DNA of 64,000 nt, taken from NCBI RefSeq assembly GCF_030915525.1, contig NZ_CP133269.1, positions 5,049,501 through 5,113,500 of the forward strand, given 5' to 3'. Below, piece after piece: positions 29,250-47,136 of the stretch (position 1 is the first letter of the stretch; the number at the start of each line of letters is the position of its first letter). Under the pieces are notes generated by a model. It did not search any database. It saw only the letters and a program-made list of their open reading frames with translations, and was not told where the DNA came from. Origin of the DNA: Neobacillus sp. PS2-9 (GTDB lineage: Bacteria > Bacillota > Bacilli > Bacillales > Cytobacillaceae). Made by a program: the position numbers and the translations under genes.

Positions 29250-30064
29250 AGCTCTGTCACCAACTCTTCTTCCGATAAATAATGCTTGGATAGGTCAATC
29301 CCTTTTTGACGAAAAGCTTTGCTCATTTTAACCGAGAAAGGAATATCCAATCCTAATTGAATCAACTGCTCGTCCATTGAAAAAATCTCTTCAGGTACGC
29401 CTTCACGAAAGACCTCACCTTTATTCATAACAATAATGCGATCTGCTTTTGCTGCCTCTTCTAGGTCATGGGTTATAGAAATAACAGTTAAAGACTTTTC
29501 TTCTTTTAATACTCTAACCGTCTCTAAAACCTCCTCACGACCTCTTGGATCAAGCATGGAGGTAGCCTCATCTAGAATAATAATAGAAGGTCTTAAGGCA
29601 AATATGCCAGCAATCGCTACACGCTGCTTCTGTCCACCTGAAAGATGGTGGGGCTCTTGATATAGAAATTTATCCATTTTCACTTTCTTCAATGAATCTT
29701 CCACACGTTGGACCATTTCATCTCTAGGTATGCCATGATTTTCTAGACCAAAAGCCACATCATCCTGTACAGTTGTACCAACAAATTGGTTATCGGGATT
29801 TTGAAATACCATCCCTAATTTTTTACGGACATCCCAAATCGTTTCTTCATTCAAACCTATGCCGCATACCGTGATCTCGCCCTCTTGTGGGAATTGTAAC
29901 CCATTAAGGAGCTTTGCCATAGTAGACTTACCTGAGCCATTATGACCGACGATGGCCAGCCATTCACCTTCATAGATATCGAATGTAACATTATTAAGTG
30001 CGTAGCGTTCTTGTCCTTCATATTGAAAGGAAACTCCCTTAAGTGAAACAATTGATTCATTCAT
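29225..30064 (-). CDS. ecfA1: Energy-coupling factor ATPase EcfA1
   Basis: A 279-residue ABC ATPase with Walker [10 protein letters not shown] (40-48), signature [13 protein letters not shown], Walker [14 protein letters not shown] and SITHD switch. First gene of the ecfA1-ecfA2-ecfT-truA run. A structured leader lies upstream. It starts at ATG behind GAGGAGGAA. Confidence 0.97.
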   Translation of the reverse strand: MNESIVSLKGVSFQYEGQERYALNNVTFDIYEGEWLAIVGHNGSGKSTMAKLLNGLQFPQEGEITVCGIGLNEETIWDVRKKLGMVFQNPDNQFVGTTVQDDVAFGLENHGIPRDEMVQRVEDSLKKVKMDKFLYQEPHHLSGGQKQRVAIAGIFALRPSIIILDEATSMLDPRGREEVLETVRVLKEEKSLTVISITHDLEEAAKADRIIVMNKGEVFREGVPEEIFSMDEQLIQLGLDIPFSVKMSKAFRQKGIDLSKHYLSEEELVTELWTSRLNI

Positions 30065-30127
30065 TGTAATTCCTCCTCTCGACTAACATACTAAACTAAG
30101 CTCTACTAAGACAATATTTTTACATAT

Positions 30128-30224
30128 AAAAAAAGCCTGCACCTCGTCCCCGGGCAGCAATTACTACGGCTGCAAAAAAGGAATTTCGATAAAGAAATGG
30201 GAGGAGGTGCATGAGCTAGACGAG
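30128..30224 (-). promoter_or_regulatory. Attenuator-like hairpin in the ecfA1 leader
   Basis: TGCACCTC-g-TCCC (30138-30150) pairs with GGGA-g-GAGGTGCA (30199-30211) and is followed on the minus strand by GGC and seven T residues, so it looks like an intrinsic terminator inside the leader. An inner GCAGC/GCTGC stem sits in its loop. The 3' arm (GACGAG on the minus strand, 30143-30148) can also pair with an upstream CTCGTC (30219-30224), a possible competing structure. The ligand, if any, is unknown. Confidence 0.6.
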
Positions 30225-30314
30225 ACGTGAAAAAGAAAACAAAAGTGAATATGAATCGTTTTCAATCCCAGGTGTATTAAACCCTTCATGCTCCTACACG
30301 TAGGAGTCACGCTC

Positions 30315-30343
30315 ATCATAACACTCGCTTGGCTTGGGTTGAA
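30315..30343 (-). promoter_or_regulatory. Possible sigma-A promoter of the ECF operon
   Basis: TTCAAC (30338-30343), a 17-bp spacer and TATGAT (30315-30320) on the minus strand. This would give a 5' leader of about 245 nt before ecfA1. The leader starts with a CTCCTA-CGTG-TAGGAG hairpin. Confidence 0.55.
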
Positions 30344-30362
30344 CAATATATTCTCTTACAGA

Positions 30363-30407
30363 AAAAGGGCAAAGAACAAGTTTGTTTGTAAACTGTCCAG
30401 CGCCCTT
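30363..30407 (-). terminator. Terminator after rplQ
   Basis: AAGGGC and GCCCTT arms with a roughly 30-nt loop, then TTTTC, downstream of rplQ on the minus strand. It ends the spc-alpha ribosomal transcript. Confidence 0.65.
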
Positions 30408-30425
30408 GTTGTCTGTTAAAAGGTA

Positions 30426-30812
<387 letters not shown>

Positions 30813-30842
30813 TCATTAAGCGGATCGTAAGCAGCGTTTGAA

Positions 30843-31787
30843 CTAGTCGTCCTTACGCAAGCCTAATCCAAGCTCTTCTAGTTTCGCCTTCACTTCTTCG
30901 AGTGATTTGCGGCCTAAGTTACGAACCTTCATCATATCTTCTTCAGTCTTATTAGCTAATTCCTGAACAGTGTTGATTCCAGCACGCTTTAAGCAGTTAT
31001 AAGAACGAACAGAAAGGTCTAGTTCTTCAATAGTCATTTCAAGAACTTTTTCTTTTTGATCTTCTTCTTTTTCAATCATGATTTCAGCATTTTGAGCTTC
31101 ATCAGTTAACCCAACGAAAATGTTCAAATGCTCGGTCAAAATTTTCGAACCAAGAGCAATCGCTTCTTTTGGCCCAGTGCTTCCATCTGTCCAAACATCT
31201 AGCGTTAGCTTATCAAAATTTGTCATTTGACCTACGCGGGTATTTTCTACCTGATAGGACACACGAGAAACTGGTGTAAAGATTGAGTCAATTGGAATCA
31301 CACCAATTGGCTGATCTTCTCTCTTGTTCAGTTCAGCCGGTGTATAACCACGACCGCGTCTTGCAGTTAAGCGCATGCGAAGATGACCATTTGAAGCTAA
31401 TGTAGCAATATGAAGGTCTGGATTTAAGATTTCAACATCACTATCATGAGTGATATTGCTAGCTTTAACAGGTCCTTCACCCTGAACATCAATCTCAAGT
31501 GTTTTTTCTTCGTCAGAGTAGATTTTTAAAGCTAATTTCTTAATGTTTAAAATGATGGATGTTACATCCTCTACGACGCCTTCAATTGTTGAGAACTCAT
31601 GAAGTACCCCATCGACCTGAATCGATGTAACAGCGGCACCTGGGAGTGAAGATAATAGGATACGACGTAAGGAGTTACCCAAAGTGGTACCATATCCACG
31701 CTCAAGTGGCTCTACGACGAACTTCCCGTACTTGGCATCATCGTTGATCTCAACCGTTTCGATTTTTGGTTTTTCTATTTCGATCAT
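30843..31787 (-). CDS. rpoA: RNA polymerase alpha subunit
   Basis: A 314-residue protein. Its N-terminal domain (about 1-230) dimerises and assembles beta and beta-prime; the C-terminal domain (about 245-310, [20 protein letters not shown]) contacts UP elements and activators. The ATG at 31787, preceded by GGAGGG at 7 nt, gives the standard MIEIEKP start; the frame opens six codons earlier. Confidence 0.98.
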   Translation of the reverse strand: MIEIEKPKIETVEINDDAKYGKFVVEPLERGYGTTLGNSLRRILLSSLPGAAVTSIQVDGVLHEFSTIEGVVEDVTSIILNIKKLALKIYSDEEKTLEIDVQGEGPVKASNITHDSDVEILNPDLHIATLASNGHLRMRLTARRGRGYTPAELNKREDQPIGVIPIDSIFTPVSRVSYQVENTRVGQMTNFDKLTLDVWTDGSTGPKEAIALGSKILTEHLNIFVGLTDEAQNAEIMIEKEEDQKEKVLEMTIEELDLSVRSYNCLKRAGINTVQELANKTEEDMMKVRNLGRKSLEEVKAKLEELGLGLRKDD

Positions 31788-31919
31788 CAAATAACCCTCC
31801 TTCAAAACGTCGAAACCTCAACTAGTTTTATTTACTAATTGAAATTCCCCCATGTATACGTTCCCGTTTTGTGCACAACAACTGGAATAAATTCTCTGTA
31901 TGAACTTCAAAAAATTAGT

Positions 31920-31948
31920 ATCATATCCATTATAGACGCTTGATACAA
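31920..31948 (-). promoter_or_regulatory. Possible internal promoter for rpoA-rplQ
   Basis: TTGTAT (31943-31948), a 17-bp spacer and TATGAT (31920-31925), in the 177-bp gap between rpsK and rpoA. The leader downstream has no obvious strong hairpin. Confidence 0.45.
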
Positions 31949-31964
31949 CTTCTATACAGAAAAA

Positions 31965-32354
<390 letters not shown>

Positions 32355-32375
32355 TTAAATAACCTCCTTTGCCGA

Positions 32376-32741
32376 TTACTTCTTCTTGTTCGCAACAGTC
32401 TTACGAGGACCTTTGCGTGTACGAGCGTTGTTTTTCGTATTTTGTCCACGAACCGGTAAACCACGACGATGACGTAATCCGCGGTAGCAGCCGATTTCCA
32501 TTAAACGCTTAATGTTAAGAGAAATTTCACGGCGAAGATCACCTTCAACTTTTAATTTGTCGATGATGTCACGGATTTTGTTTAATTCGTCTTCTGTTAA
32601 ATCACGCACACGAGTATTTTCAGAAACACCTGCATCTGCTAATACTTTTTGTGCAGTATTTTTACCAATACCATAAATGTAAGTTAAAGAGATAACTACA
32701 CGCTTTTCACGTGGAATATCTACACCAGCAATACGTGCCAT
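32376..32741 (-). CDS. rpsM: 30S ribosomal protein S13
   Basis: A 121-residue protein starting [15 protein letters not shown] with helix-hairpin-helix DNA/RNA-binding motif [14 protein letters not shown] and a basic tail [15 protein letters not shown]. It forms intersubunit bridges to 23S rRNA and L5. Confidence 0.98.
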   Translation of the reverse strand: MARIAGVDIPREKRVVISLTYIYGIGKNTAQKVLADAGVSENTRVRDLTEDELNKIRDIIDKLKVEGDLRREISLNIKRLMEIGCYRGLRHRRGLPVRGQNTKNNARTRKGPRKTVANKKK

Positions 32742-32763
32742 ATTTTAGCGCACCTCCTTCAGA

Positions 32764-33133
<370 letters not shown>

Positions 33134-33316
33134 CGGTCTCGTCTCCCTTCTCTATTCAGAATAGCGTTCGCCAATACATAGTAGGGCGCATTGGGTCAAT
33201 TCTTCATACGTAATCCTGCAACCTTACAATTTTAACATAATGAGTAGCATTCTGTCCTCTAGTAACTATTACAAATTACAAATATTTCGGATTAGAATGG
33301 GTCTAGTAATAAAATA

Positions 33317-34743
<1,427 letters not shown>

Positions 34744-34769
34744 TTAGGGAACATTAGTCCCCAAAACCA

Positions 34770-36065
34770 TTACTTTATAAATCCTTTATAATGACGTTTA
34801 ACCAGTTGAGCTTCAAGCTGTTTGTACGTGTCAAGCGCAACGCCGACAACGATCAAAAGACTAGTTCCTCCAATTTGCGCCGATTGCGGTAAGTTCGCTA
34901 TTTTAATAAAAATAGTTGGAAGTACTGCAATGATGGTTAGGAAGATTGCACCAACAAAAGTTAATCGATATAAAACGCGAGTTAAGTATTCCTGCGTGCT
35001 CTTACCAGGACGGATTCCTGGGATGTAGCCGCTTTGCTTCTGTAAGTTTTCCGCTGCTTGTTCAGGGTTAACTTGGATAAAAGCATAGAAATAAGTGAAC
35101 GCGATTATTAATACTGCATATAGCGTCATCCCAATTGGATGAGAATAATCTAGGTTTCTGTTAATCCAAAGCGTTACATCATTTGTTGGAAAAAATGACG
35201 CAACTGTTCTTGGTGTTACAATGAATGAAACTGCGAAGATGACAGGGATAACACCAGCAGCGTTAACTTTTAACGGCATGTGTGTTGACTGTCCTCCAAC
35301 AGGATTCTTTCCTGCAACAACACGTTTTGCATATTGAATCGGAATTTTACGATTGGCTTGTTGGATGAAAATAACACCAACAACAATTGCAATAATAGCG
35401 AGTACTATTAATACAACAGTTACAATACGTATAAATAAGGCATCTCCTGCATTTTCAAATTGCTGAACATAAATTTGGTTAATGGTTGAAGGCATACCAG
35501 CTACGATCCCTGCAAAGATGATAATGGAAATTCCATTTCCAACACCCTTTTCAGTGATCTGCTCACCTAACCACATCAAGAAAGATGTTCCAGCAGTAAG
35601 TGTAACGGCAATCAGTAGATACGTGCCAATTCCAGGACTTTCAATCAAACGGCCACTTGCTAAGTTATTAAAGCCGTATGACATACCTAATGCTTGGATA
35701 AATCCAAGCACAACAGTGAAATAGCGAGTGAATTGAGCAATCTTCCGACGCCCAGATTCACCTTGCTTGGACCATTCCGTAAATTTAGGAACAACGTCCA
35801 TTTGTAACAACTGAATGATAATAGAAGCTGTGATATACGGCATAATACCCATTGCAAAGATGGAAAATTGTTTTAATGCTCCACCGCCAAAGGTATTTAA
35901 AATACCGAAAACACTAAGCTTATCCTGACTAGCAAGTACATCAGCATTAACATTCGGTACAGGAATAAATGTACCTAGTCGAAAGACGACTAGCATTAAG
36001 AGGGTGAATAAGATCTTACGTCGTATATCACCCACGCGCATAAAATTGGAGATTGTCTGGAACAT
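34770..36065 (-). CDS. secY: Preprotein translocase subunit SecY
   Basis: A 431-residue protein with ten transmembrane helices that forms the SecYEG protein-conducting channel. Landmarks are FNTFGGGALKQFSIFAMGIM, the plug region and the cytoplasmic loop before RVLYRLTFVG. Its first base overlaps the last base of rplO. secE lies at 62.4 kb in this same window. Confidence 0.98.
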   Translation of the reverse strand: MFQTISNFMRVGDIRRKILFTLLMLVVFRLGTFIPVPNVNADVLASQDKLSVFGILNTFGGGALKQFSIFAMGIMPYITASIIIQLLQMDVVPKFTEWSKQGESGRRKIAQFTRYFTVVLGFIQALGMSYGFNNLASGRLIESPGIGTYLLIAVTLTAGTSFLMWLGEQITEKGVGNGISIIIFAGIVAGMPSTINQIYVQQFENAGDALFIRIVTVVLIVLAIIAIVVGVIFIQQANRKIPIQYAKRVVAGKNPVGGQSTHMPLKVNAAGVIPVIFAVSFIVTPRTVASFFPTNDVTLWINRNLDYSHPIGMTLYAVLIIAFTYFYAFIQVNPEQAAENLQKQSGYIPGIRPGKSTQEYLTRVLYRLTFVGAIFLTIIAVLPTIFIKIANLPQSAQIGGTSLLIVVGVALDTYKQLEAQLVKRHYKGFIK

Positions 36066-36505
36066 TAGATCACCTCAGTAGTTCCACCAGCAGCTTCGAT
36101 CGCTTCCTTAGCAGCAGAGGAGAATTTGTGAGCTTTTACAGTCAACTTTTTCTCTACGTTCCCTTTAGCAAGAATCTTGATTCCTGCTTTTTCGTTACTT
36201 ACAACGCCTGTTTCGATAAGAAGTTCTGGAGTAACTTCTGTACCTTCTTCAAAGCGATTTAATGCATCAAGATTGACAACGGCATATTCTTTGCGGCTGA
36301 CATTTGTAAATCCGCGTTTTGGTAAACGACGGAATAAAGGTGTTTGACCACCTTCAAAACCTAAACGTACACCACCGCCTGAACGAGCATTTTGTCCTTT
36401 ATGACCTTTACCCGCGGTCTTACCTTGACCAGAACCGATACCACGTCCTAAACGTTTACGCTCTTTACGAGAACCTTCGGCAGGTTTTAATTCATGAAGT
36501 TTCAT
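36065..36505 (-). CDS. rplO: 50S ribosomal protein L15
   Basis: A 146-residue protein with the Gly/Arg/Lys-rich N-terminal extension ([18 protein letters not shown]) that threads into 23S rRNA. It abuts secY, as in the spc operon. Confidence 0.98.
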   Translation of the reverse strand: MKLHELKPAEGSRKERKRLGRGIGSGQGKTAGKGHKGQNARSGGGVRLGFEGGQTPLFRRLPKRGFTNVSRKEYAVVNLDALNRFEEGTEVTPELLIETGVVSNEKAGIKILAKGNVEKKLTVKAHKFSSAAKEAIEAAGGTTEVI

Positions 36506-36537
36506 ATTGGCACCTCCTTATGAAAGAAAAGAATCAA

Positions 36538-36720
36538 TTATTGTTCTTTAACTGTTACAAGGTGAGCAACTTTGTTAACCATACCGCGAATCGCAGCGTT
36601 ATCTTGATGCTCAACTGTTTGATTTAATTTACGTAAACCTAATGCAGTAACTGTCGCGCGTTGGTCCTCAGGGCGACCAATTACACTACGGTTGAGGGTA
36701 ATTAAAAGTTTATTCGCCAT
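36538..36720 (-). CDS. rpmD: 50S ribosomal protein L30
   Basis: A 60-residue protein, [20 protein letters not shown] and onward, with the L30 pattern of a single alpha/beta unit. It lies between rpsE and rplO. Confidence 0.97.
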   Translation of the reverse strand: MANKLLITLNRSVIGRPEDQRATVTALGLRKLNQTVEHQDNAAIRGMVNKVAHLVTVKEQ

Positions 36721-36733
36721 TTGATTTCCCTCC

Positions 36734-37258
<525 letters not shown>

Positions 37259-37621
37259 TTAGAATTGTAAGCCGTTTTCACGGGCAGCATCAGCTAATGC
37301 TTTAATACGTCCATGGTATAGGTATCCGCCACGGTCAAAGACAATTGAAGTGATACCTTTTTCTACCGCACGTTTAGCGACTAATTCACCGATCTTTTGT
37401 GCAGCTTCAACGTTACTAGTAGATTCAAGACCGAAATCTTTTTCTTTAGTAGAAGCACTTGCTAAAGTTACTCCAGCCATGTCATCGATTAATTGAGCAT
37501 AAATATGCTTATTTGAACGAAACACGTTTAGACGTGGACGAGCAGAAGTACCGCTAAGTTTCGCACGAACACGAGCATGTCTTTTCTTGCGAGTAGCGTT
37601 TTTATCTTGCTTCGTAATCAT
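37259..37621 (-). CDS. rplR: 50S ribosomal protein L18
   Basis: A 120-residue 5S-rRNA-binding protein with the basic N-terminus ([19 protein letters not shown]) and the ending [19 protein letters not shown]. It lies 24 bp ahead of rpsE. Confidence 0.98.
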   Translation of the reverse strand: MITKQDKNATRKKRHARVRAKLSGTSARPRLNVFRSNKHIYAQLIDDMAGVTLASASTKEKDFGLESTSNVEAAQKIGELVAKRAVEKGITSIVFDRGGYLYHGRIKALADAARENGLQF

Positions 37622-37653
37622 TTACGTCACTCCTTTCGTTTACCTATGCGGCA

Positions 37654-38190
37654 TTACTTACCTGTTTTACCTTCTTTACGACGAACGTTTTCGCCTTCGT
37701 AACGGATTCCTTTACCTTTATAAGGCTCTGGAGGACGTACTCCGCGGATATTGGCAGCTAATGCACCAACACGTTCTTTATCAGTACCCTTTACAATAAC
37801 TTTTGTATTAGCAGGTACTTCGATTTCAAGGCCAGCTTCAGGTTCAATTTCAACTGGGTGTGAATAACCTACGTTTAATACAAGCTTGTTACCTTGCTTT
37901 TGAGCACGATATCCAACCCCGATTAACTCAAGGTTTCTTGTAAATCCGTTGGAAACACCTTCAACCATGTTCGCAATCACTGCACGAGTTGTACCGTGCA
38001 ACGCGCGGTGTTCTTTCACGTCAGATGGACGAGCGATCGTTACAACGTTCTCTTCAACGTTGATTGTGATATCAGGATTAAAAGTACGAGTTAATTCGCC
38101 TTTAGGTCCTTTAACAGTTACTGTACTACCGTTTAAAGTAACAGTAACACCTGCTGGAATTTCAATTGGTTTTTTTCCTACGCGAGACAT
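37654..38190 (-). CDS. rplF: 50S ribosomal protein L6
   Basis: A 178-residue protein with two related alpha/beta domains and the C-terminal RNA-binding segment [20 protein letters not shown], near the sarcin-ricin loop. Confidence 0.98.
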   Translation of the reverse strand: MSRVGKKPIEIPAGVTVTLNGSTVTVKGPKGELTRTFNPDITINVEENVVTIARPSDVKEHRALHGTTRAVIANMVEGVSNGFTRNLELIGVGYRAQKQGNKLVLNVGYSHPVEIEPEAGLEIEVPANTKVIVKGTDKERVGALAANIRGVRPPEPYKGKGIRYEGENVRRKEGKTGK

Positions 38191-38221
38191 TTAGTGCACC
38201 TCCATTCATTCAAAAACTCGA

Positions 38222-38859
<638 letters not shown>

Positions 38860-39399
38860 TTACTTTTGGAATGGCATTCCAAATTGAGTTAAAAGTTCAC
38901 GAGATTCTTCATCAGTGTTAGCAGTCGTTACGATAACGATATCCATACCACGAACTTTGGTTACTTTATCGTAATCAATTTCAGGGAAGATTAATTGTTC
39001 TTTAATTCCCAGTGTATAGTTACCGCGACCATCGAAAGCTTTTTTAGAAACTCCACGGAAGTCACGTACACGAGGTAAAGAAACGGAAACTAATTTATCC
39101 AAGAATTCGTACATGCGCTCACCGCGAAGAGTAACTTTTGCACCGATTGGCATACCTTCACGAAGACGGAAGCCAGCGATAGACTTTTTCGCACGAGTTA
39201 CTAATGGTTTTTGACCTGTGATAGTTGCAAGTTCTTCAACTGCATTATCAAGAGATTTAGCGTTCGCTACTGCGTCACCAACACCCATATTCACAACGAT
39301 TTTTTCAAGTCTAGGAACTTCCATAACTGATTTATAGTTGAACTTGCTCATAAGAGCAGGAGTAACTTCTTTAACAAATTTTTCTTTTAGGCGGTTCAC
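38860..39399 (-). CDS. rplE: 50S ribosomal protein L5
   Basis: A 179-residue 5S-rRNA-binding protein with [19 protein letters not shown] at the N-terminal domain and FPEIDYDKV further on. It contacts P-site tRNA and S13. Confidence 0.98.
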   Translation of the reverse strand: MNRLKEKFVKEVTPALMSKFNYKSVMEVPRLEKIVVNMGVGDAVANAKSLDNAVEELATITGQKPLVTRAKKSIAGFRLREGMPIGAKVTLRGERMYEFLDKLVSVSLPRVRDFRGVSKKAFDGRGNYTLGIKEQLIFPEIDYDKVTKVRGMDIVIVTTANTDEESRELLTQFGMPFQK

Positions 39400-39427
39400 T
39401 TATTGTACCTCCCTTCTAAAATTTAAA

Positions 39428-39736
39428 CTATTTATCTAAAACTTCACCGGATTTTGCTACGCGTACTTTTTTGCCATCAACCGCAGTGTAACCTACACGA
39501 GTTGGGTTACCTGATTTAGGATCGATAGGCATTACGTTTGATACATGAATAGGAGCCTCAAAACTGATAATTCCGCCTTGTGGATTCACTTGAGAAGGCT
39601 TAGCGTGTTTTTTAACAATGTTAACACCTTCAACTAGTACACGGCTTTCTTTAGGATAAGCAGCTAGGATTACTCCTGTTTTGCCTTTATCCTTACCAGA
39701 GATGACTCTTACTTTATCACCTTTTTTTACATGCAT
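39428..39736 (-). CDS. rplX: 50S ribosomal protein L24
   Basis: A 102-residue KOW-domain protein ([20 protein letters not shown]) that starts 50S assembly. The ATG at 39736 is chosen because AAGGAGGTG lies upstream; the frame to 39760 has no support. Confidence 0.97.
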   Translation of the reverse strand: MHVKKGDKVRVISGKDKGKTGVILAAYPKESRVLVEGVNIVKKHAKPSQVNPQGGIISFEAPIHVSNVMPIDPKSGNPTRVGYTAVDGKKVRVAKSGEVLDK

Positions 39737-39772
39737 CTGTGCGCACCTCCTTAAAGGCAATTAAATTTGAAA

Positions 39773-40180
<408 letters not shown>

Positions 40181-40444
40181 TTAAATAATTACTGCTTTTT
40201 CTACTACTTCTACTAAACGGAAGCGTTTTGTAGCTGAAAGTGGGCGAGTTTCCATAATACGAACAACATCGCCAGTCTTAGCCTGGTTTTGCTCATCATG
40301 AGCCTTTAACTTTTTAGAGTACTTAACGCGTTTACCGTATAATGGATGCTTTTTATATGTTTCGACAAGAACAGTAACAGTCTTATCCATTTTGTCAGAA
40401 ACTACGCGTCCTGTGTAAACTTTGCGTTGGTTACGTTCACTCAT
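40181..40444 (-). CDS. rpsQ: 30S ribosomal protein S17
   Basis: An 87-residue OB-fold protein ([20 protein letters not shown]). Primary 16S-rRNA binder. It lies between rpmC and rplN. Confidence 0.98.
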   Translation of the reverse strand: MSERNQRKVYTGRVVSDKMDKTVTVLVETYKKHPLYGKRVKYSKKLKAHDEQNQAKTGDVVRIMETRPLSATKRFRLVEVVEKAVII

Positions 40445-40466
40445 TGTGTGAACCTCCTCTCAATCA

Positions 40467-41091
<625 letters not shown>

Positions 41092-41093
41092 GA

Positions 41094-42391
<1,298 letters not shown>

Positions 42392-42451
42392 GAAGGAACC
42401 TCCCTTCGTGACTGTTCTACGGTTCTATCTTTGAACCGTAGGAAAGTCCCG

Positions 42452-43303
<852 letters not shown>

Positions 43304-43311
43304 TTAGGTTC

Positions 43312-43596
43312 TTATGCTTCAAAGAATTCGATTTCTTTGCTGTCAGCAGTTAATTTTACAATTGCCTTACGACGTTTGTTTGTGTATCCGCCGAATTTAC
43401 CCATACGCTTGAATTTACCTTTATAGTTCATGATGTTTACTTTCTCAACTTCAACGCCGAAGATTTCTTTGATCGCATCTTTGACTTGTGTTTTGTTAGC
43501 TCTAACATCAACTTCGAACGTATATTTCTTTTCAGCCATTAGGTCAGTAGAACGCTCAGTGATAACGGGGCGCTTAATGATATCGCGTGCATCCAT
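43312..43596 (-). CDS. rplW: 50S ribosomal protein L23
   Basis: A 94-residue protein at the tunnel exit, docking site for trigger factor and SRP. Its first base overlaps the last base of rplD. Confidence 0.98.
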   Translation of the reverse strand: MDARDIIKRPVITERSTDLMAEKKYTFEVDVRANKTQVKDAIKEIFGVEVEKVNIMNYKGKFKRMGKFGGYTNKRRKAIVKLTADSKEIEFFEA

Positions 43597-44219
43597 TATG
43601 CAAGCACCTCCTCTACTTTTTCAACCGCTGCTTTAGTCATGATTAATTGATCATGATTAACAACATCTAATACGTTAATTCCATTAGCTGTTACTACTGT
43701 TACACCAGGAATGTTACGAGCAGAAAGTGCTACGTTCTCATCTAGGTCAGCAGTAACAATCAAAGCTTTCTTCTCAACAGAAAGACCAGCTAATACAGCT
43801 TTAAAGTCCTTTGTCTTTGGAGCTTCGAATGCTAAGTTTTCTAATACTACAATGTTTTCTTCTAGAACTTTAGAAGATAACGCAGATTTAATCGCTAAGC
43901 GACGAACCTTTTTAGGTAATGTATAGCTGTAGCTGCGTGGTGTTGGACCGAATACAATCCCACCTCCGCGCCATTGTGGAGAACGAATTGACCCTTGACG
44001 TGCACGGCCAGTTCCTTTTTGACGCCATGGTTTACGACCACCGCCGCGTACTTCAGAACGAATTTTTGTTTTATGAGTACCTTGACGTAATGAAGCTCTT
44101 TGCATAACAATTGCTTCAAATAATACGTGTTGGTTAGGCTCAATACCAAAAACTGCTTCATTAAGTTCGATTTCACCAACTTGTGAACCGTTTTGGTTTA
44201 ATAATGCTACTTTAGGCAT
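43596..44219 (-). CDS. rplD: 50S ribosomal protein L4
   Basis: A 207-residue protein with the tunnel loop containing [20 protein letters not shown]4 represses the S10 operon in enterobacteria, but this control is not known in Bacillus. Confidence 0.98.
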   Translation of the reverse strand: MPKVALLNQNGSQVGEIELNEAVFGIEPNQHVLFEAIVMQRASLRQGTHKTKIRSEVRGGGRKPWRQKGTGRARQGSIRSPQWRGGGIVFGPTPRSYSYTLPKKVRRLAIKSALSSKVLEENIVVLENLAFEAPKTKDFKAVLAGLSVEKKALIVTADLDENVALSARNIPGVTVVTANGINVLDVVNHDQLIMTKAAVEKVEEVLA

Positions 44220-44248
44220 TCCTTTGTTCCTCCTTTCTTAAAATCTAT

Positions 44249-44875
44249 TTATGCTTTTACTGCACCTTTGATTTTTAGTAATGCTTTTTTAGCGCCTGGA
44301 ACATTACCTTTGATTAGAAGTAAGTTGCGTTCAACGTCAACTTTAATAACTTCAAGGTTTTGAACAGTAACTTGATCTCCACCCATGCGTCCTGGTAATA
44401 ATTTACCTTTGAATACGCGGTTTGGAGCAACAGGTCCCATTGAACCAGGGCGACGGTGATAACGAGAACCGTGAGCCATTGGGCCGCGTGATTGTCCGTG
44501 GCGCTTAATTACACCTTGGAAACCTTTACCCTTTGAGATTCCTGTTACATCTACGATTTCGCCTGCTGCGAAAATATCAACTTTGACTTCTTGACCAACT
44601 TCATATCCTGCTAAGTCGTCTCCGCGGAATTCGCGAATGAAGCGCTTAGGAGCAGTGTTTGCTTTAGCAACATGTCCTTTTTCAGGTTTGTTAGCTAACT
44701 TTTCACGTTTGTCTTCAAAACCAACTTGAACCGCAACATATCCGTCGCTATCAACTGATTTCTTTTGAAGAATTACGTTTGGAGCTACCTCAACCACAGT
44801 TACAGGGATTAAGTTGCCGTTTTCAGCAAATACTTGAGTCATACCAATCTTTCTTCCTAAGATTCCTTTGGTCAT
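44249..44875 (-). CDS. rplC: 50S ribosomal protein L3
   Basis: A 208-residue protein ([20 protein letters not shown]). The finger ([20 protein letters not shown]) approaches the peptidyl-transferase centre. No substitution was noticed there. Confidence 0.98.
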   Translation of the reverse strand: MTKGILGRKIGMTQVFAENGNLIPVTVVEVAPNVILQKKSVDSDGYVAVQVGFEDKREKLANKPEKGHVAKANTAPKRFIREFRGDDLAGYEVGQEVKVDIFAAGEIVDVTGISKGKGFQGVIKRHGQSRGPMAHGSRYHRRPGSMGPVAPNRVFKGKLLPGRMGGDQVTVQNLEVIKVDVERNLLLIKGNVPGAKKALLKIKGAVKA

Positions 44876-44913
44876 TTAAGTCACACCTCCTATAGAATGT
44901 TTGTTTATTTGGA

Positions 44914-45430
<517 letters not shown>

Positions 45431-45437
45431 TTTTCTT

Positions 45438-45466
45438 ATTATAGCGGCTGAAAAATACTTTTTCAA
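45438..45466 (-). promoter_or_regulatory. Main sigma-A promoter of the S10 operon
   Basis: TTGAAA (45461-45466), a 17-bp spacer and a perfect TATAAT (45438-45443) on the minus strand. Confidence 0.92.
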
Positions 45467-45502
45467 CACAAATTATCATTCTCCAATAATATCCTAATTT
45501 GA

Positions 45503-45702
45503 AATGCGGAAACGCCTTGGTCAGCCCCGATAAAGAAGACTGGTCGATTGGCAAGCGGAGCGCAGACTTGACCTAGTCGCACTTATGCGTACAAAAGGCG
45601 TTAGCCCTTTGTAGCCAGGCAAATGTAATTCGGCAAGAAAAGTCCGCCTTTTTACTTTTATTGCCGAAGGTTATTTGACCCGAGGCGCTAGGCGTTGGAG
45701 CA
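45503..45702. repeat. Structured interspersed repeat, copy A (tuf-rpsJ gap)
   Basis: The gap between tuf and the S10 promoter holds a non-coding repeat. Shared with copy B at about 54.4 kb are GGAARCGC, TTAGCCC or TCAGCCCCGA, CAAATGT, a long hairpin and GGTTATTTGACC then GAGG. The hairpin here is TCGGCAA-g-AAAAGT with ACTTTT-a-TTGCCGA (45629-45667). I recognise the general type as a repeat family of Bacillaceae intergenic regions. Copy A has an extra internal segment of about 90 bp. The rest, 45703-45775, is AT-rich without features. Confidence 0.75.
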
Positions 45703-45776
45703 GGACAGTTTTCAAAGTTTAAATTCAATTCTATTTATATAGAAGAAACTCGATCTATATCTATCAGAAGACACAA

Positions 45777-45807
45777 AAAAAGCAGATGGATCGTCATCCA
45801 TCTGCTT
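45777..45807 (-). terminator. Terminator after tuf
   Basis: A perfect 10-bp stem, GCAGATGGAT/ATCCATCTGC (45782-45791 with 45796-45805), is followed by seven T residues on the minus strand. It ends the str operon. Confidence 0.95.
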
Positions 45808-45820
45808 TCATTATTAAGAA

Positions 45821-47008
45821 TTACTCAGTGATTGTAGTGATTGAACCTGAACCTACAGTACGTCCACCTTCACGGATAGAGAACTTTGTTCCTTCTTCGA
45901 TCGCGATTGGAGCGATAAGTTCAACTGTCATTTCGATATGGTCACCAGGCATTACCATTTCAGTGCCTTCTGGAAGATTACAGATACCAGTAATGTCAGA
46001 AGTACGGAAATAGAATTGTGGGCGGTAGTTAGTGAAGAATGGAGTGTGACGTCCACCTTCTTCTTTTGATAATACATAAACTTGTGCTTTAAACTTTGTG
46101 TGTGGAGTGATTGACTTTGGTTTAGCCAATACTTGACCACGTTCGATATCTTCACGTGCTACACCACGAAGAAGTGCACCGATGTTGTCACCAGCTTCAG
46201 CGAAATCAAGAAGCTTACGGAACATTTCTACACCTGTTACAGTAGTAGATTTTGGCTCTTCAGTGAAACCTACGATTTCAACTACGTCACCAACTTTAAC
46301 TACACCACGCTCAACACGTCCTGTAGCAACAGTTCCACGACCAGTGATTGAGAATACGTCCTCAACTGGCATCATGAAAGGCTTGTCAGTGTCACGAGTT
46401 GGAGTTGGGATGAATTCGTCAACAGCAGTCATAAGTTCAAGAACTTTCTCTTCCCAAGCTGCTTCACCTTCTAATGCTTTAAGAGCAGAACCTTTGATAA
46501 CTGGAGTGTCATCGCCAGGGAAATCGTATTCTGATAATAGGTCACGAATTTCCATTTCTACTAATTCAAGAAGTTCTTCGTCATCAACCATATCACACTT
46601 GTTCATGAATACAACAAGGTAAGGTACGCCTACCTGACGAGAAAGAAGGATGTGCTCACGAGTTTGTGGCATTGGACCATCAGTAGCAGATACTACTAAG
46701 ATACCGCCGTCCATTTGTGCAGCACCAGTGATCATGTTTTTAACATAGTCAGCGTGTCCTGGGCAGTCTACGTGTGCGTAGTGACGTGCGTCAGTTTCAT
46801 ATTCAACGTGAGCAGTAGAGATTGTGATACCACGCTCTTTTTCTTCTGGAGCACCGTCGATTTGATCGTATGCACGAGCTTCTGCTTTACCTGATTTTGC
46901 AAGTACAGAAGTGATTGCAGCAGTTAAAGTAGTTTTACCATGGTCAACGTGTCCGATTGTACCAATGTTAACGTGTGGCTTTGAACGGTCGAATTTAGCT
47001 TTTGCCAT
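45821..47008 (-). CDS. tuf: Elongation factor Tu
   Basis: A 395-residue GTPase that delivers aminoacyl-tRNA. G1 [10 protein letters not shown]3 DCPGHADY, G4 NKCD and the C-terminal barrel domains are intact. It lies 128 bp after fusA; the gap has an inverted repeat with GAAACTG/CAGTTTC arms (about 47056-47093) lacking a T-run, so it is more likely a processing or stability element than a terminator. Codon use is strongly biased, as expected for a highly expressed gene. Confidence 0.99.
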   Translation of the reverse strand: MAKAKFDRSKPHVNIGTIGHVDHGKTTLTAAITSVLAKSGKAEARAYDQIDGAPEEKERGITISTAHVEYETDARHYAHVDCPGHADYVKNMITGAAQMDGGILVVSATDGPMPQTREHILLSRQVGVPYLVVFMNKCDMVDDEELLELVEMEIRDLLSEYDFPGDDTPVIKGSALKALEGEAAWEEKVLELMTAVDEFIPTPTRDTDKPFMMPVEDVFSITGRGTVATGRVERGVVKVGDVVEIVGFTEEPKSTTVTGVEMFRKLLDFAEAGDNIGALLRGVAREDIERGQVLAKPKSITPHTKFKAQVYVLSKEEGGRHTPFFTNYRPQFYFRTSDITGICNLPEGTEMVMPGDHIEMTVELIAPIAIEEGTKFSIREGGRTVGSGSITTITE

Positions 47009-47136
47009 TTGGAAAATCCTCCTTTGGATTATAAAAGTTTAAGTATATTAGGTAGAAACTGCGAATATGTTTGTCCATATTTCACAGTTTCTATTCTTAC
47101 ATAAGTAGTTATACTTTAAACAAAGGTGAAAATCAA

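Noticed and set aside
30164..30346. A 60-codon minus-strand frame in the ecfA1 leader (possible leader peptide)
   Set aside because: No ribosome-binding site at its start, it overlaps the promoter-like element, and the Ser/Cys-rich product resembles no protein; the attenuator structure explains the region better.
47056..47093. Terminator between fusA and tuf
   Set aside because: The hairpin lacks a T-run and the two genes belong to one operon in relatives; a processing or stability role is more likely.
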